Positions 1-10,279 of a stretch of 64,000 nt of DNA are shown here, in pieces. Made by a program: the position numbers and the translations under genes. The notes beneath the pieces were generated by a model. It worked only from the letters and a program-made list of their open reading frames with translations. It did not search any database and was not told the DNA's origin. The first letter of the stretch is position 1. Every line of letters begins with the position of its first letter. Source of the stretch: Trichomonas vaginalis G3 (Eukaryota; Parabasalia; Trichomonadida; Trichomonadidae); contig NC_067207.1 of NCBI RefSeq assembly GCF_026262505.1, forward strand, positions 4,968,252 to 5,032,251, written 5' to 3'.

Positions 1-1
1 A

Positions 2-160
2 GACGGTCCAGATGAATTGAAAGCAAAGAAGTTTACAAAACCAATAGCACTTTTCACGGAAGATGCTCTTTTGAAGATTCGTTCGATGAAACCTGTTGGG
101 GCTCCTCAGATTGGCATAACGACAGCTTCCATCGAGCAGATTTTGGCAGCAGGTCAGTAA
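2..160 (+). CDS. C-terminal end of an unidentified protein, cut by window start
   Basis: An open frame enters from the left edge and stops at TAA 158-160, giving the last 52 residues of a protein. It ends in a small-residue-rich tail (GAPQIGITTASIEQILAAGQ). I do not recognise the family. It lies beside Maverick/Polinton-type genes, so it is probably the end of another element protein. It overlaps, tail to tail, the minus-strand frame 54-473; one of the two may be spurious in the overlap, although convergent overlaps are common in such elements. Confidence 0.45.
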   Translation, partial: DGPDELKAKKFTKPIALFTEDALLKIRSMKPVGAPQIGITTASIEQILAAGQ

Positions 161-473
161 GTTGTTCTTGAACTGACTTCTCTCCGTCAAATATTGACAG
201 TACGCCAGTTTTGACATAATATTGTATTATAAACTTTTCTTTAGTAATATCGGTCAGTTTTGAAGTTATATTTTTGTCTGCTTCAAGAACTTTCACCATT
301 TCAGTTATACCAACTTTCTTTGCTTTATGAAAATATTTTGGTTCAGCAAAGACTGCTATTCTATAACATTTACCATTGTTTGTATAAAGAACTATTCTGT
401 CAATGTATTTGTATTGTTTGTGTGTGTAAACTTTGTTCTGCTTCAATTCGAAGAGATACTCGAATACGTCCAT
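54..473 (-). CDS. Maverick/Polinton small hypothetical protein, 139 aa
   Basis: Complete minus-strand frame of 139 codons starting MDVFEYLFELKQNKVY. It is rich in K, Y and hydrophobic residues, with no signal peptide or membrane segment. The last ~30 codons overlap the + strand C-terminal fragment at 2-160, and their composition (serine-rich) differs from the rest, so the functional end could be earlier. It diverges from the + strand gene starting at 492. I do not recognise a domain. It is assigned to the element from its neighbours only. Confidence 0.5.
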   Translation of the reverse strand: MDVFEYLFELKQNKVYTHKQYKYIDRIVLYTNNGKCYRIAVFAEPKYFHKAKKVGITEMVKVLEADKNITSKLTDITKEKFIIQYYVKTGVLSIFDGEKSVQEQLTDLLPKSARWKLSLCQSEEPQQVSSNESSKEHLP

Positions 474-491
474 CTTTTTATTCTAAGTAAA

Positions 492-1073
492 ATGTCATTT
501 CCGAAAAATAGAAGCGTAAGTGTTTCAAAAGGTTTAATGGCGGTGGCAGATGTGAAGTTAAATTCACCAACTCAAACAAACAGTCAAAGTGTTGTTGTCA
601 ATGTCAAAGAAAGAGATGTTGAAGTGGGGAAACCATACGAGGACGAAGATGGTATAACAATTGTTCCTGTAAAAGAACAACCAACATATCCTGAAGTTAG
701 CAGAGACTTAAGTTCTGTTGCAGATATTCGAAACGACTACCAACAACTTAAAGACAAACTTCAAACTCAGGAGAAGATTTGTCAAGCTTTAAGTATAATG
801 TTAAACTTGGTCGAACACAACCCTGTAAAAGTGAACTCATATGTCATTGCACCTCATGAAGTTTTGAAAGAACTATTGAAACTTTTGACAGAGGCAGACG
901 ATATAAACATCAAAGAAATAGAACCCGACATTAGTTGCTGTGGTGTTTCATATAATGTCATTGACAAGATATACGTTATGAAAGGAGGTGAAACGTTGAA
1001 CTTAAAGTATAGTTTCCCAGACGTCATAAAAATATTTGACGACCACAACATTTCATTAAAATTTATTTGCTAA
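492..1073 (+). CDS. Maverick/Polinton hypothetical protein, 193 aa
   Basis: I chose the ATG at 492 (MSFPKNRSVSVSKGLMAV) over the upstream in-frame start at 327. It follows a TAAGTAAAATG context seen again before the next gene (1071-1082), and the upstream extension is a hydrophobic stretch antisense to the 139-aa gene. The middle (about residues 75-110) is a likely coiled coil (RNDYQQLKDKLQTQEKICQAL). The function is unknown. It heads a same-strand run of genes (492-3841) with very short spacers, as expected for a compact virus-like element. Confidence 0.6.
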   Translation: MSFPKNRSVSVSKGLMAVADVKLNSPTQTNSQSVVVNVKERDVEVGKPYEDEDGITIVPVKEQPTYPEVSRDLSSVADIRNDYQQLKDKLQTQEKICQALSIMLNLVEHNPVKVNSYVIAPHEVLKELLKLLTEADDINIKEIEPDISCCGVSYNVIDKIYVMKGGETLNLKYSFPDVIKIFDDHNISLKFIC

Positions 1074-1079
1074 GTAAAA

Positions 1080-1310
1080 ATGTCAAAACTTCTTGAAAGA
1101 TGTTTGAAGAAAAATAATATAGACTTTATTTCATGTAAAGGACTTTACACACTTTTGAACGATATGAAAGACCCTGTTTTGTTTGTTCGTGTAGACAAAG
1201 GAAAGTTCTATGTCTTTACAAAATATTTGAACTTCTTAGACAGAGAACTTCAAGAAACGCCATGTGAAAGTTTAGATGAAGTTCTTCTCCACTTTCAGAA
1301 AAACTTTTAA
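1080..1310 (+). CDS. Maverick/Polinton small hypothetical protein, 76 aa
   Basis: A 76-codon frame beginning six bases after the preceding stop and ending ten bases before the next ATG, so it is tightly packed in the same transcription direction. It is lysine-rich and mixed alpha/beta in appearance (MSKLLERCLKKNNIDFISCK). I recognise no domain. The tight spacing on both sides is the main argument that it is a real gene. Confidence 0.5.
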   Translation: MSKLLERCLKKNNIDFISCKGLYTLLNDMKDPVLFVRVDKGKFYVFTKYLNFLDRELQETPCESLDEVLLHFQKNF

Positions 1311-1320
1311 ATATATATAA

Positions 1321-2118
1321 ATGGCAGAAGATATAATGGTTTATACTATTACGACTAAAAACCCTGAGTCATATAATTCTATAACAACAAACTTACAAAG
1401 TCCTCAAGGACGATATTGTAAACTAACCTTAAACACAATGACGACTAAAGCCTGTTTTGCTCTTTTGACACCAGAAGACTTTATTGTTGTGAATGGTAAA
1501 AAATACTCCTTTGAAGATACTTACTCAGATATACCACCAACAGGTTTTGTTGACTTATTTAATACTTTAAGTACAGGTGTAACATGTGCTGCAACTAGAG
1601 CAGGTTTCATTATGTTTGGATGTCCGACTGAGTTTACTATAAACGATATGAGCTATAATACAAAACTTATTTCTGGTTTTTACTACCAACAGTTTCCTAT
1701 AACAGGAAAAGGTGTCATACAAGGAATGTCTATTCCATTGACATTAAGCACACCAATCTTATATATTGTTTCAAACTTAGGTTCAAAGTGTTATTCGAAT
1801 GTCGACAGAAACTATTATGACCAAAAGATACTTATGCGTATAAACAATACTTTCTCTGCTGGTTTGCCTATTGTTCATTCGAATGCAGAATTTTCAACCT
1901 TAGTGAACTCAAACACTTTGGCAAGTATAACGTTGACATTAGTTGACGCAAACTTTGTTCCTGTAAAACTTTTATGTCCTATGTATTTGTCAATGACGGC
2001 AGAAAGTTTCGAATTGGAAGATGCAACTGGTGAAAGTATTGTATTACAAGAACAACTTCAACAACAAATAGCTCAAGAACAACAAATGCAACAAATGCAA
2101 CAACAAAGTCAAGAATAA
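1321..2118 (+). CDS. Maverick/Polinton structural protein candidate, 265 aa (possible minor capsid)
   Basis: Complete 265-codon frame. Its composition is rich in T, S, N, V and I with few charged residues, which suggests an all-beta fold. The C-terminus is a glutamine-rich tail (about residues 240-265, with repeated QQ and QM pairs). Size, beta-rich character and position among element genes would suit a single jelly-roll minor capsid (penton) protein, but I see no diagnostic motif. That is inference, and another virion or adhesion role is possible. Confidence 0.5.
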   Translation: MAEDIMVYTITTKNPESYNSITTNLQSPQGRYCKLTLNTMTTKACFALLTPEDFIVVNGKKYSFEDTYSDIPPTGFVDLFNTLSTGVTCAATRAGFIMFGCPTEFTINDMSYNTKLISGFYYQQFPITGKGVIQGMSIPLTLSTPILYIVSNLGSKCYSNVDRNYYDQKILMRINNTFSAGLPIVHSNAEFSTLVNSNTLASITLTLVDANFVPVKLLCPMYLSMTAESFELEDATGESIVLQEQLQQQIAQEQQMQQMQQQSQE

Positions 2119-2149
2119 AAAAAAAATATTTTTTTTTATTTTTATAAAA

Positions 2150-3385
2150 ATGTACAGAATAGATGTTTCAGATTTTTATGACTTCCAAGCATTCAGAAAT
2201 ATGTGTCCATTTAGAGACTATAACAAAGCAGTCGAGAATTTGAAACGTTTAGTCATTTATGTTGACTCTGCCCCAGAATGTTATGTCATGAAAGAATGGG
2301 ATGTTGTCTTTAACAAACCAAGAGCAACAATAGTTTCAGAACAAGAATGTAGACAGAAACTTAAGAAAATAAAAGTTGTACAAGTTGGCATGAAGATGTT
2401 AGATGCTTGGGATATCTTATTGTCAAAGTTAGAAGATTTTTCAGTTCGAGGTATAAAGTTCTATACACCTTCTCCAAACTTCTATTCTATCTTCACTGGA
2501 TATAAATACGAACAAGTAGAATGGAAAGAAAATATTATAGAAGCTTGGTTAGACCATGTCAAAGAAATTATATGCAATGGAAACGAAAGAGTCTATGAGT
2601 ATATCTTATGTTGGTTTGCAAACATCTTACAACATCCAAGTGCTAAAAATGAAACTGCTCTCATTATAATTGGAAAACAAGGAACTGGTAAGAACACATT
2701 CTTTACAGATATTTTGTGCAAACTGTTAGAAGGTTATTCGAACCCGAATATGACAAACTTAGAAAACATCTGTGGCAAGTTTAACTCCTCAATAGAGAAT
2801 ATGAAACTTATAGTTTGCAATGAACTTCAAAGTATAGATACAACAAAAGTTTTGAACTCAGATGCTTTGAAGAGTCTTATAACAGACAAAGTTGGAGTTG
2901 TTGAAAGAAAATATAAAGACCAAAGAGTTTGTGAAAATGTTGCAAACTTCATTATGGTTTCAAACAATGCTGTTCCGATGAAATTAGAAAGTTCTGACAG
3001 AAGATATGTAGTTGTCAGAACGTCAGATTCTCATATGCAAGATACAGAATATTTTGACGACTTAGCAGAAACTTTGACATCTGACTTTTACAACCACTTG
3101 TTCTCATATTTTATGACATTAGATATTTCAAAGTTCAATCCAAGACAAATTCCACATACCGAAGAGAGACAAACATTGTTAGAAGCAAACAAGAGTGTAT
3201 ATGAACTGTTCATAGATGAAACTGACTTTGTGTCATTAGATGAAAGGTCATTGTACGATTCGTATAAACAATATTGTCAAGAATATGGTTATATGACAGC
3301 GTCTAAACGAACATTCTTGGCAAATGTCAAAAGTCTTTTAGACGTACAGAATGGTGTATATACAAAGAAAAATTTTTATGAGTAA
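2150..3385 (+). CDS. SF3 (D5-like) helicase of a Maverick/Polinton, 411 aa
   Basis: A complete frame with the three helicase superfamily 3 landmarks. The Walker A is at about residues 173-184 (IIIGKQGTGKNTFF). A Walker B-like hydrophobic strand with acidic end follows at about 220-226 (KLIVCNEL). Motif C/sensor is at about 267-275 (FIMVSNNAVP), followed by an arginine-finger-like DRRY. This matches the poxvirus D5/DUF5906-type replicative helicases of large DNA viruses, virophages and Polinton-like viruses, which unwind DNA at replication origins as hexamers. The N-terminal ~150 residues show no primase motif I can identify. The reading frame looks whole. It is preceded by an AT-only spacer after the capsid candidate. 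Confidence 0.85.
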   Translation: MYRIDVSDFYDFQAFRNMCPFRDYNKAVENLKRLVIYVDSAPECYVMKEWDVVFNKPRATIVSEQECRQKLKKIKVVQVGMKMLDAWDILLSKLEDFSVRGIKFYTPSPNFYSIFTGYKYEQVEWKENIIEAWLDHVKEIICNGNERVYEYILCWFANILQHPSAKNETALIIIGKQGTGKNTFFTDILCKLLEGYSNPNMTNLENICGKFNSSIENMKLIVCNELQSIDTTKVLNSDALKSLITDKVGVVERKYKDQRVCENVANFIMVSNNAVPMKLESSDRRYVVVRTSDSHMQDTEYFDDLAETLTSDFYNHLFSYFMTLDISKFNPRQIPHTEERQTLLEANKSVYELFIDETDFVSLDERSLYDSYKQYCQEYGYMTASKRTFLANVKSLLDVQNGVYTKKNFYE

Positions 3386-3421
3386 ATTTAAAAAAAAATA
3401 TTTTTTTATCCGATAGAAAAG

Positions 3422-3841
3422 ATGACGAAATTCATCTCAGTAAACAAGTACATGTCAGGACTTAAAGAAGAACTAGACCCATTCACATATTTGAATGTTT
3501 ACTTCTACCATTTTGAAAAGTCTTCATTCAGCAAAGTTTGGAACATCGAACCAGTTAAGTTTGCTATTGTGACTAAAAATGGTGCGAAATTTGAAGACTT
3601 AGACATAGAAGGTTTGTTAGCAGTCAAAGAAAGTTTTGACAGAAGGTTTTCAAACCTTAAAGAAGGCAAAGCATACAAACTTGTTATACCTTATGAACCA
3701 AAGAAAGCAGACGACTATGAATATTATGAGTCTAAGATAGTTGAAGTTCAAGGTAAATTGGGTAAAAAGATTTTAGAGTCTAAGCCAGTGTTTGCTCCTA
3801 AAGAGGAAGAGAACATTGACATTGACCCAGAAATGTTCTAA
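3422..3841 (+). CDS. Maverick/Polinton hypothetical protein, 139 aa
   Basis: Complete 139-codon frame (MTKFISVNKYMSGLKEELDP) following the helicase gene across a 36-base AT-rich spacer. It is mixed-charge, with an acidic C-terminal tail (EEENIDIDPEMF). Its size and its place after a replicative helicase would suit a small DNA-binding or replication accessory protein, but I see no OB-fold or zinc motif. The function is not assigned. It converges on the minus-strand gene at 3858. Confidence 0.55.
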   Translation: MTKFISVNKYMSGLKEELDPFTYLNVYFYHFEKSSFSKVWNIEPVKFAIVTKNGAKFEDLDIEGLLAVKESFDRRFSNLKEGKAYKLVIPYEPKKADDYEYYESKIVEVQGKLGKKILESKPVFAPKEEENIDIDPEMF

Positions 3842-3857
3842 AAATAAAATTTTATTT

Positions 3858-4310
3858 TTACATGTCAAATTTCTTTTTCTCTGGAACTGGTTCAGGTTCT
3901 TTCTTCTCTTCTTCTACTTTCTTTTCTTTCTTTTCTCTCTTCTTCTTTTCTGGTGGAGTTATGTCAAATTTGGCGCAACCATATTTATGTAAAAGTTCTT
4001 TGTCCTTTAATAGCTCTTCTATTCTGTTTTCTATTTCATCTTCAAGAACAGCGCATGTGTCTTCTTTGCATTCTAAGAACTTTTGTTGGACTTCATCTTT
4101 CCAATCGGCGTCATCTCTGTCAACAAGTCTGTCATTGACAAATTTTAAGACTGCTCTGCTTAATGTTTTATGGTTCTTGTCATATTCCCAGAAACAGAAC
4201 TTTAGAACAAATTCACCTTTCTTGTTTACACTATGTAAGATTTTATGGTCGACAGATGTTTTGCTGTCAAAAAGTTTGTCTCGAATATAGATAGCGAAAT
4301 CGCTAGACAT
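3858..4310 (-). CDS. Maverick/Polinton hypothetical protein with K/E-rich tail, 150 aa
   Basis: Complete minus-strand frame starting MSSDFAIYIRDKLFDS. The first ~115 residues look like a folded alpha/beta domain. The last ~35 are a lysine/glutamate/proline-rich tail (runs of KK, EEE and EPEPVPE). The start codon is preceded by AT-rich sequence, and the gene is convergent with 3422-3841, separated by 16 AT-only bases. Plus-strand frames over the same interval are poor in structure and result from the biased codons. The function is unknown. Confidence 0.55.
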   Translation of the reverse strand: MSSDFAIYIRDKLFDSKTSVDHKILHSVNKKGEFVLKFCFWEYDKNHKTLSRAVLKFVNDRLVDRDDADWKDEVQQKFLECKEDTCAVLEDEIENRIEELLKDKELLHKYGCAKFDITPPEKKKREKKEKKVEEEKKEPEPVPEKKKFDM

Positions 4311-4348
4311 TTTCTAAAAGATAAAAATTTTAATTTTTCTAAAAATAT

Positions 4349-4750
4349 GTTAGAAAAAAAGTTTGCTGAAAGAAAATTGGAGAAAATGTTTTAAACAAGA
4401 ACAGAGAAGTTAGAAAATGCTCAGATAAAGCCTATACATGACAAGTTCTTATTTGCTCAGAATGGTATAACAGGTCTAATTGCACCACCTGGGTCGGGTA
4501 AGACTTTCACTTATCTTAGAAAATTGCACAACAACAAGAACTAGATGAGAAACACCTTCTAATGGTTGTTGTTATTTGTAGTACTTCTGGTCAATTTGAC
4601 CAAACCGTCAATTCGTTCAAAGATATTATAAAGAAGTCTAAGTTAGTATGTATAAAGGATAACTGAGTTGTTAGATTGGAAAAGAAGTACCAAAAGAAGG
4701 GTTTTGAAGTAAATGCTATAATGAGTATATAAATTCGAAGTTTAAATGAC
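4349..4750 (+). pseudogene. Broken A32-like packaging ATPase fragment of a Maverick/Polinton
   Basis: Plus-strand sequence here carries a P-loop in one frame (GLIAPPGSGKT, around 4470-4505). This is the Walker A context typical of the FtsK/HerA-type genome-packaging ATPases of Polintons and related viruses. The segment is interrupted and is cut by the assembly gap, so only the N-terminal part is present. It is a fossil of the same element as the helicase. Family assignment rests on the P-loop context and the neighbours. Confidence 0.65.
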
Positions 4751-4775
4751 NNNNNNNNNNNNNNNNNNNNNNNNN
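4751..4775. other. Assembly gap (25 N)
   Basis: A run of 25 N bases of arbitrary-looking length. Maverick sequence lies immediately to the left and the interior of an ankyrin gene immediately to the right, so the join is a scaffold link of unknown true distance, not a sequenced junction. Confidence 0.99.
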
Positions 4776-6210
4776 TACAAATGTTTACAAACAAATCAAA
4801 AATAACTTGATCGAAACATCATATTTTAGTGCAATAGTATGATAAATATTATTTAAAGTATCATTCGATTTAATAATCGATATGTTTAAAGGATACAATC
4901 TCTCATGACAAAAACTTTGCCAAGATTTCACCTTGATTAAATATGACATTATTCAATCCATTCCAAATCTTCATGAAGAAAACACAATTTATAATTGCTA
5001 TTTGGAAGATGACATATGATGCATATTTCCTTCACTGAACAAGAAGGTTTTTAATTTAAATCAAAATCGAAAATTGATTATATCCATTCAAGACTTTCCA
5101 TATTCACTGATTGAATTTATGTAGTTATTATGGATCTGTTAAATGTTTCAAACTATTGAGATCAAATATAATTCAAAAACTACTCGTCTTTGTCTTTATA
5201 ATTCGTTTTTAGGAGAAATCCAGATATTACTGAGTGAAATGTATGAAAGAACAAAAAATTAATGGCAGTTGTATGCAATTTATCACTAGGTGACATAACA
5301 TTGATTTTGTTACTTATCTAATGAATGAGCACAACCTCGAATAGATGAATTATTGCCTATTACTATCATAATATTTCATGCATATTTCATTTATTTAGAT
5401 CAAACAAACAATTTCAATGAATGTTTTACTTATTCACCTTGTTTTTTATTCCTATCTCATTGAATATTCTATTTCACATGTTCGACTATAAATTTACAAA
5501 TAAAGGAGGTATATGTCTTGCACTTCATTATTCTTCAGTTGTTAATAACAAATCAGCCGCTGAATCTTTTATTGCCCATGGAGCCAATGTTGCTACAACA
5601 ATTAAAAATGTCTCGTAAATCTTCGATTCATATTGCTGCAGAAAATAATAGTTTAGAAACTGCAAAATCTTCTTATAACGTATGGAGCTGATGTTTATGC
5701 AAAAAGTAATTCAAGATTTGACTCCTCTTCATCATGCCAGCATTGTTAAACAGTAAAGAAACAGCAGAACTCCTTATTGCATATGGTGCTGATATATACA
5801 TGCAAAAATTCTCGTAGTTTTAATGCTCTTCATTTTGCAGCAAGAGAAAATAGTAAGAAATTGCAGAACTTCTAATTGCATGCGGTATGGATGTCAATGC
5901 TATTGAAGACAATTATAAAAAATCTGCTCTTCATTATGCCGCTGAAAATGGTTGTGAAGAAATAGTAAAATTTTCTTATCTCAAATGGTGCTGATTATCA
6001 CATAAGAGATATTTATAGATTTATACTGCACTTTCACTGTGCATCATGTAATGGTAATAAAGAAATTATAGAAACTTTACTTTCACATGGAGCCGACATC
6101 AATGCAAAGGGTTTCTATGATATGACTCCCCTTTGTTGTGCAATAACTCATAATGAGGCAGAAGCAGCCTAAATTTCTAATATCACGTGTGTGCAAAATT
6201 CAAACCATAG
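4776..6210 (+). pseudogene. Ankyrin-repeat gene copy 1 (5' end lost at gap, noisy)
   Basis: Begins inside the gene at the sequence ACAAATGTTTACAAAC, equivalent to about 110 bases after the ATG in intact copies, and ends at TAG 6208-6210. No long frame survives because many small indels are scattered along it, including in homopolymers. The ankyrin repeats are still readable piecewise (for example 5510-5600). This copy sits in the stretch that looks unpolished, so broken frames here say little about the real gene. Confidence 0.8.
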
Positions 6211-7428
6211 TTCTTACTAAATAATTGAATTTATTTATTTTTTACACCAAAATAATAAATCATTTAGTTTTTATAGTAACTCCATTTTCAATTCTATGTG
6301 CGAGAGAATATGATTCTAGTCATTCTCTTATTTTCATTAAAGCCTATAAATTCATTATAAAATATATGAAAAAAAATGCATAAGGATATTACAAAGACAT
6401 TTTGGATTTATCAATTTTGATAATTTTCTGATGATAAATCTTAATAATATTTTAAATGCATTGCTCAGCCAGTATTTGTTTATGTGCAATTATTTTAAAA
6501 ACACATTGGAAACTTACTATTTTTAGTACTTTAGCGCATAAGAATCTCGTTCAATGTGTGAGCTTTACCAAATAAATGCAATAAATTGCTCACGAAAAAA
6601 AATTAGAGAATTTGCAGTTTCATTTCCCATATTCAGATCTAATCTTGCTTAAGTTCACATTGTTCTAATGTCTTTATTGCAATATATCCATATCCTATCA
6701 ATTCTCCTAATAAGTTCTTTACTTACGAAATTGATCTCGAAAATTCTCTATATTTCCAAAATAATTCTCTAAATAAAATCGCTTAGTGTCGCCAAAAAAG
6801 TGATGAATTAAAAATCACATTTGAGTACTTCCTGAGACTCTCTTTGTCAGAAAGTATACATTTGAAAAAAAAATATTTATGAAATTTAGAAAGAGAGAAT
6901 TAGAAATACTATATATTTAATCCAAAGTTTCAAGCATAAAAAGAAATACACATTCAATCTCACGTTTATCTGACAATAGATTGAGCCAAAAAATTTGCAG
7001 CGAATAGATGGCATTTCCTTTTCAAAAAACAATTGAATAGAACACAAAAAATCAATTGTAAGCATAAGGCGACTCTTCCAATAGGCAGAAATTCCAATAT
7101 TGAAACCGAATCCAACACATTTGTTGCGGTTTATTGCCAAACATTAAGGACCTACCTGCGTTTATTAAACCAGAAATGAAAATATCAATTCACATTCCAT
7201 GAAATATCATAGAAATCGATGTCCATGAGCAAGATGCTTAGTAGACTCATTACTCACTACGATGTATTTTTACTATTGCTAGAATAAACTTTTTTTTCTT
7301 ATGAGAATTCAATTTTCTTGAAAACATATAAACATAAAATGTTTCGATATTAGTTGTTATGTATATGCTCAATACTAATAAACAAATGTAAAGATTCAAG
7401 CTTTTGCATTAACTTTTATTCCAGAAAA

Positions 7429-7790
7429 TTATGGTTTTAATTCTCTTCTTGGAACTCTTCTCTTAAATACTCTTTGTATGAGCATGTCCATTGGTGCTTG
7501 TGGGCAAAACTTATGCTGAAAAAATATTTCTGATGGTTTCTCGCCTGCTTAATGTATCTGATTATTTCGCGCTTGTGAGCCCTCATGGCAGACAGACAAT
7601 ACTCTCGGCCATGCATACGCGGAGCTTGACTCTACTGCGGGCAAAAACAGTTGAACTCCCTTGAAATTTTTTTCGTCGCTTTTACCTTGTGCAAGCAATT
7701 GTGGAACTCGCCATGTTAGCATCTTGCATACACTGCAAGATTGTTCTTCAAATGTAGCTCCAAACAAGCGGGCACATACAAGAAAAACAT
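7429..7790 (-). pseudogene. Saposin-like gene copy 1 (noisy)
   Basis: Matches the clean 119-aa saposin-like gene (see 31628-31987) over its full length on the minus strand. As given, it is broken. It lies in the error-rich section of the array, so the breaks are probably sequence error. The first Cys-x2-Cys half of the domain is clear. Confidence 0.7.
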
Positions 7791-8751
7791 TATTATAAAA
7801 TGTCAGTCTTGTCAAATGACAACTTTATTTCAGAGAGTCGATAAGAAATATAGGTTATATAAATACCATATAATATAGAGTACGAATTCTCAGCTGTCTA
7901 TTATTATTTGTTTTCAAAACCTTTTGAAAATTGAAAACACAAATGAAAAAGTTTGAACTAATAATTAAATATCATTTGAATTTGAGATTTACTATACAAG
8001 GCTGTTTGAGGGTAAAAATGACATTCAAATTTATGCTCTCGGCATAAACTCTCGCAGTCTCCGAGCAGCAATATCCTAAGCTGAATCAATAGTTTTTCAT
8101 ACACAATTCGAGTGTCAATGAATAAGATTTGATTATTTCGTTTTTCTACAGAACACAAGCAAATAATAAACTTGTTAGCAGTATTTCTTAATCTGAGATC
8201 AATGCAATTGTTCCAGATACATTCTAGAAGCAACAAACTCTAATTTATATTATATTATACTAGCAAGCAATAATACCATCAAATTATTAAAAAATGTTAA
8301 TTTATTATAGTTAATTTATCAAGATAACGAGAGTTTGTACGAATATACTCAACTGAACGAATAAAGGCATAATTAAAAATTCAAAGTTTAAGATCATAAA
8401 ATTGTTTCGGACCATTTTTGAGAATTAGCACATGAGTTTTAAGTAATATATGAATAAATGTTTTACTTTTTGTAATTTCGTTATATTTTCAATTAGTATT
8501 TTTAACTCGATTGAGCATTTGTACGAAAAAAATTCTTTTGAACCTGCTTATGCTCAATGCTTTTTCTTGATATCAGAATTAAATGAGCATACAAAGTATT
8601 TTTCTTTTCTTTCTGGTATTCAAACAGAAATAATTTCAAATTTCAATAAAAAATCGACTTTAAGTATAATTCTTTGTATTTGAATGCATTCACTATGGTA
8701 TATGAATGATTGTCTTTTTTGTGTCTTCACGCCGATAAAAATACTTTTTTT

Positions 8752-10279
8752 ATGAGCGACCATCATATTTATAACGAGCTTATCAGTAAATATAAAGATT
8801 ATGATGATACATTTAATGCACTACACAGGCTTCTTGGTCTAACGAAGGTGAAGAAATTTACAAATGTTACAAACAAATTCAAAATAACTGATCGAAACAT
8901 CATTATTTTAGTGCAGATAGTATTGATAAATATTATTAAAAGTATATTCGATTTAATATATCGATATGTTAAAGGATACAAATCTCTCATGACAAAACTT
9001 TGCAAGAATTTCACCTTTGATAAATACTGACATTATTCAATCCATTCCAAATCTTCATGAAGAAACACAATTTATAATGCTATTGTGAACGATGACATGA
9101 TGCATTTATTTCCTTCACTGAACAAGAAGGTTTTAATTTAAATCAAAAATCGAAAATGATTTTATTCCAATTCAAGACTTTCCATATTCACTGATTGAAT
9201 TATTAGTTATTATGGATCTGTAATGTTTCAAACTATTGAGATCAAAATATAATTTCAAAAACTACTGTCTTTGTCTTTATAATTCGTTTTTTAGGAGAAA
9301 ATCCAGATATTATGAGTGAATGTATGAAAGAACAAAAAATTAATGGCAGTTGTATGCAATATTCACTAGCTGTACATAACATTGATTTTGTTACTTATCT
9401 AATGAATGAGCACAACTCGAAATAGAATTGATATTGCTATTACTATCATAATATTCTGCATATTTCATTTATTTAGATCAAACAAACAATTTCAATGAAT
9501 GTTTACTTATTTCACCTTGTTTTTTTATTCTAATCTCATTGAATATTTATTTTCACATGTTTCCGATATAAAATTTTACAAATAAAGGAGGTATGTCTGC
9601 ACTTCATTATTCTTCAGTGTTAATAACAAATCAGCCGCTGAATTTCTTATTGCCATGGAGCCAAATGTTGCTACAACACATTAAAATGTCTCGTAAATCT
9701 TCGATTCATATATTGCTGCAGACATAATAGTTTAGAAACTGCAAATCTTCTTATAACGTATGGAGCTGATGTTAATGCAAAAAGTATTCAAGATTTGACT
9801 CCTTCATCATGCAGCATTGTTTAACAGTAAAGAAACGCAGAACTCCTTATTGCAATGGTGCTGATATACATGCAAAAACTTCTCGTAGTTTTAATGCTCT
9901 TCATTTTGCAGCAAGAGAAAATAGTAGAAGAAATTGCAGAACTTCTAATTGCATGCGGTAATGATGTCAATGCTATTGAAGACAATTATAAAAAATTCTG
10001 CTCTTCATTATGCGCTGAAATGGTTGTGAAGAAATAGTAAAATTCTTATCTCAAATGGTGCTGATATCAACATAAGAGATAATTTAGATTATACTGCACT
10101 TCACTGTGCTATCATGTTAATGGTAATAAAGAAATTATAGAAACTTTACTTTCACATGGAGCAGACATCAATGCAAAGGGTTTTCATGATATGACTCCCC
10201 TTTGTTGTGCAATAACTCATAATGAGGAAGAAGCAGCTAAATTTCTAATATTTCACCGTGGTGCAAAATTAAACCATAG
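8752..10279 (+). pseudogene. Ankyrin-repeat gene copy 2 (noisy)
   Basis: The start ATG (8752) and stop TAG (10277-10279) are both present and the length is close to the clean copies (1530), but scattered single-base indels break the frame throughout. It carries the A version of the sixth repeat (GATAATTTAGATTATACTG). Functional state cannot be judged from this sequence. Confidence 0.8.

Larger units (their letters stand above)
1..4750. mobile_element. Maverick/Polinton element, partial (left flank)
   Basis: A compact block of short-spaced genes with an SF3 helicase, a packaging-ATPase remnant and a capsid-like candidate identifies a Maverick/Polinton, a family known to be abundant in Trichomonas. 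Most frames in this part look whole, and the ATPase is broken. No terminal inverted repeats lie in the window; the left end is outside and the right end falls in the N gap. Its preserved frames suggest a young copy. Confidence 0.75.

Noticed and set aside
3862-4290. 142-codon plus-strand Ser/Phe-rich frame
   Set aside because: Antisense of the K/E-rich minus-strand element protein, whose composition and start context are better.
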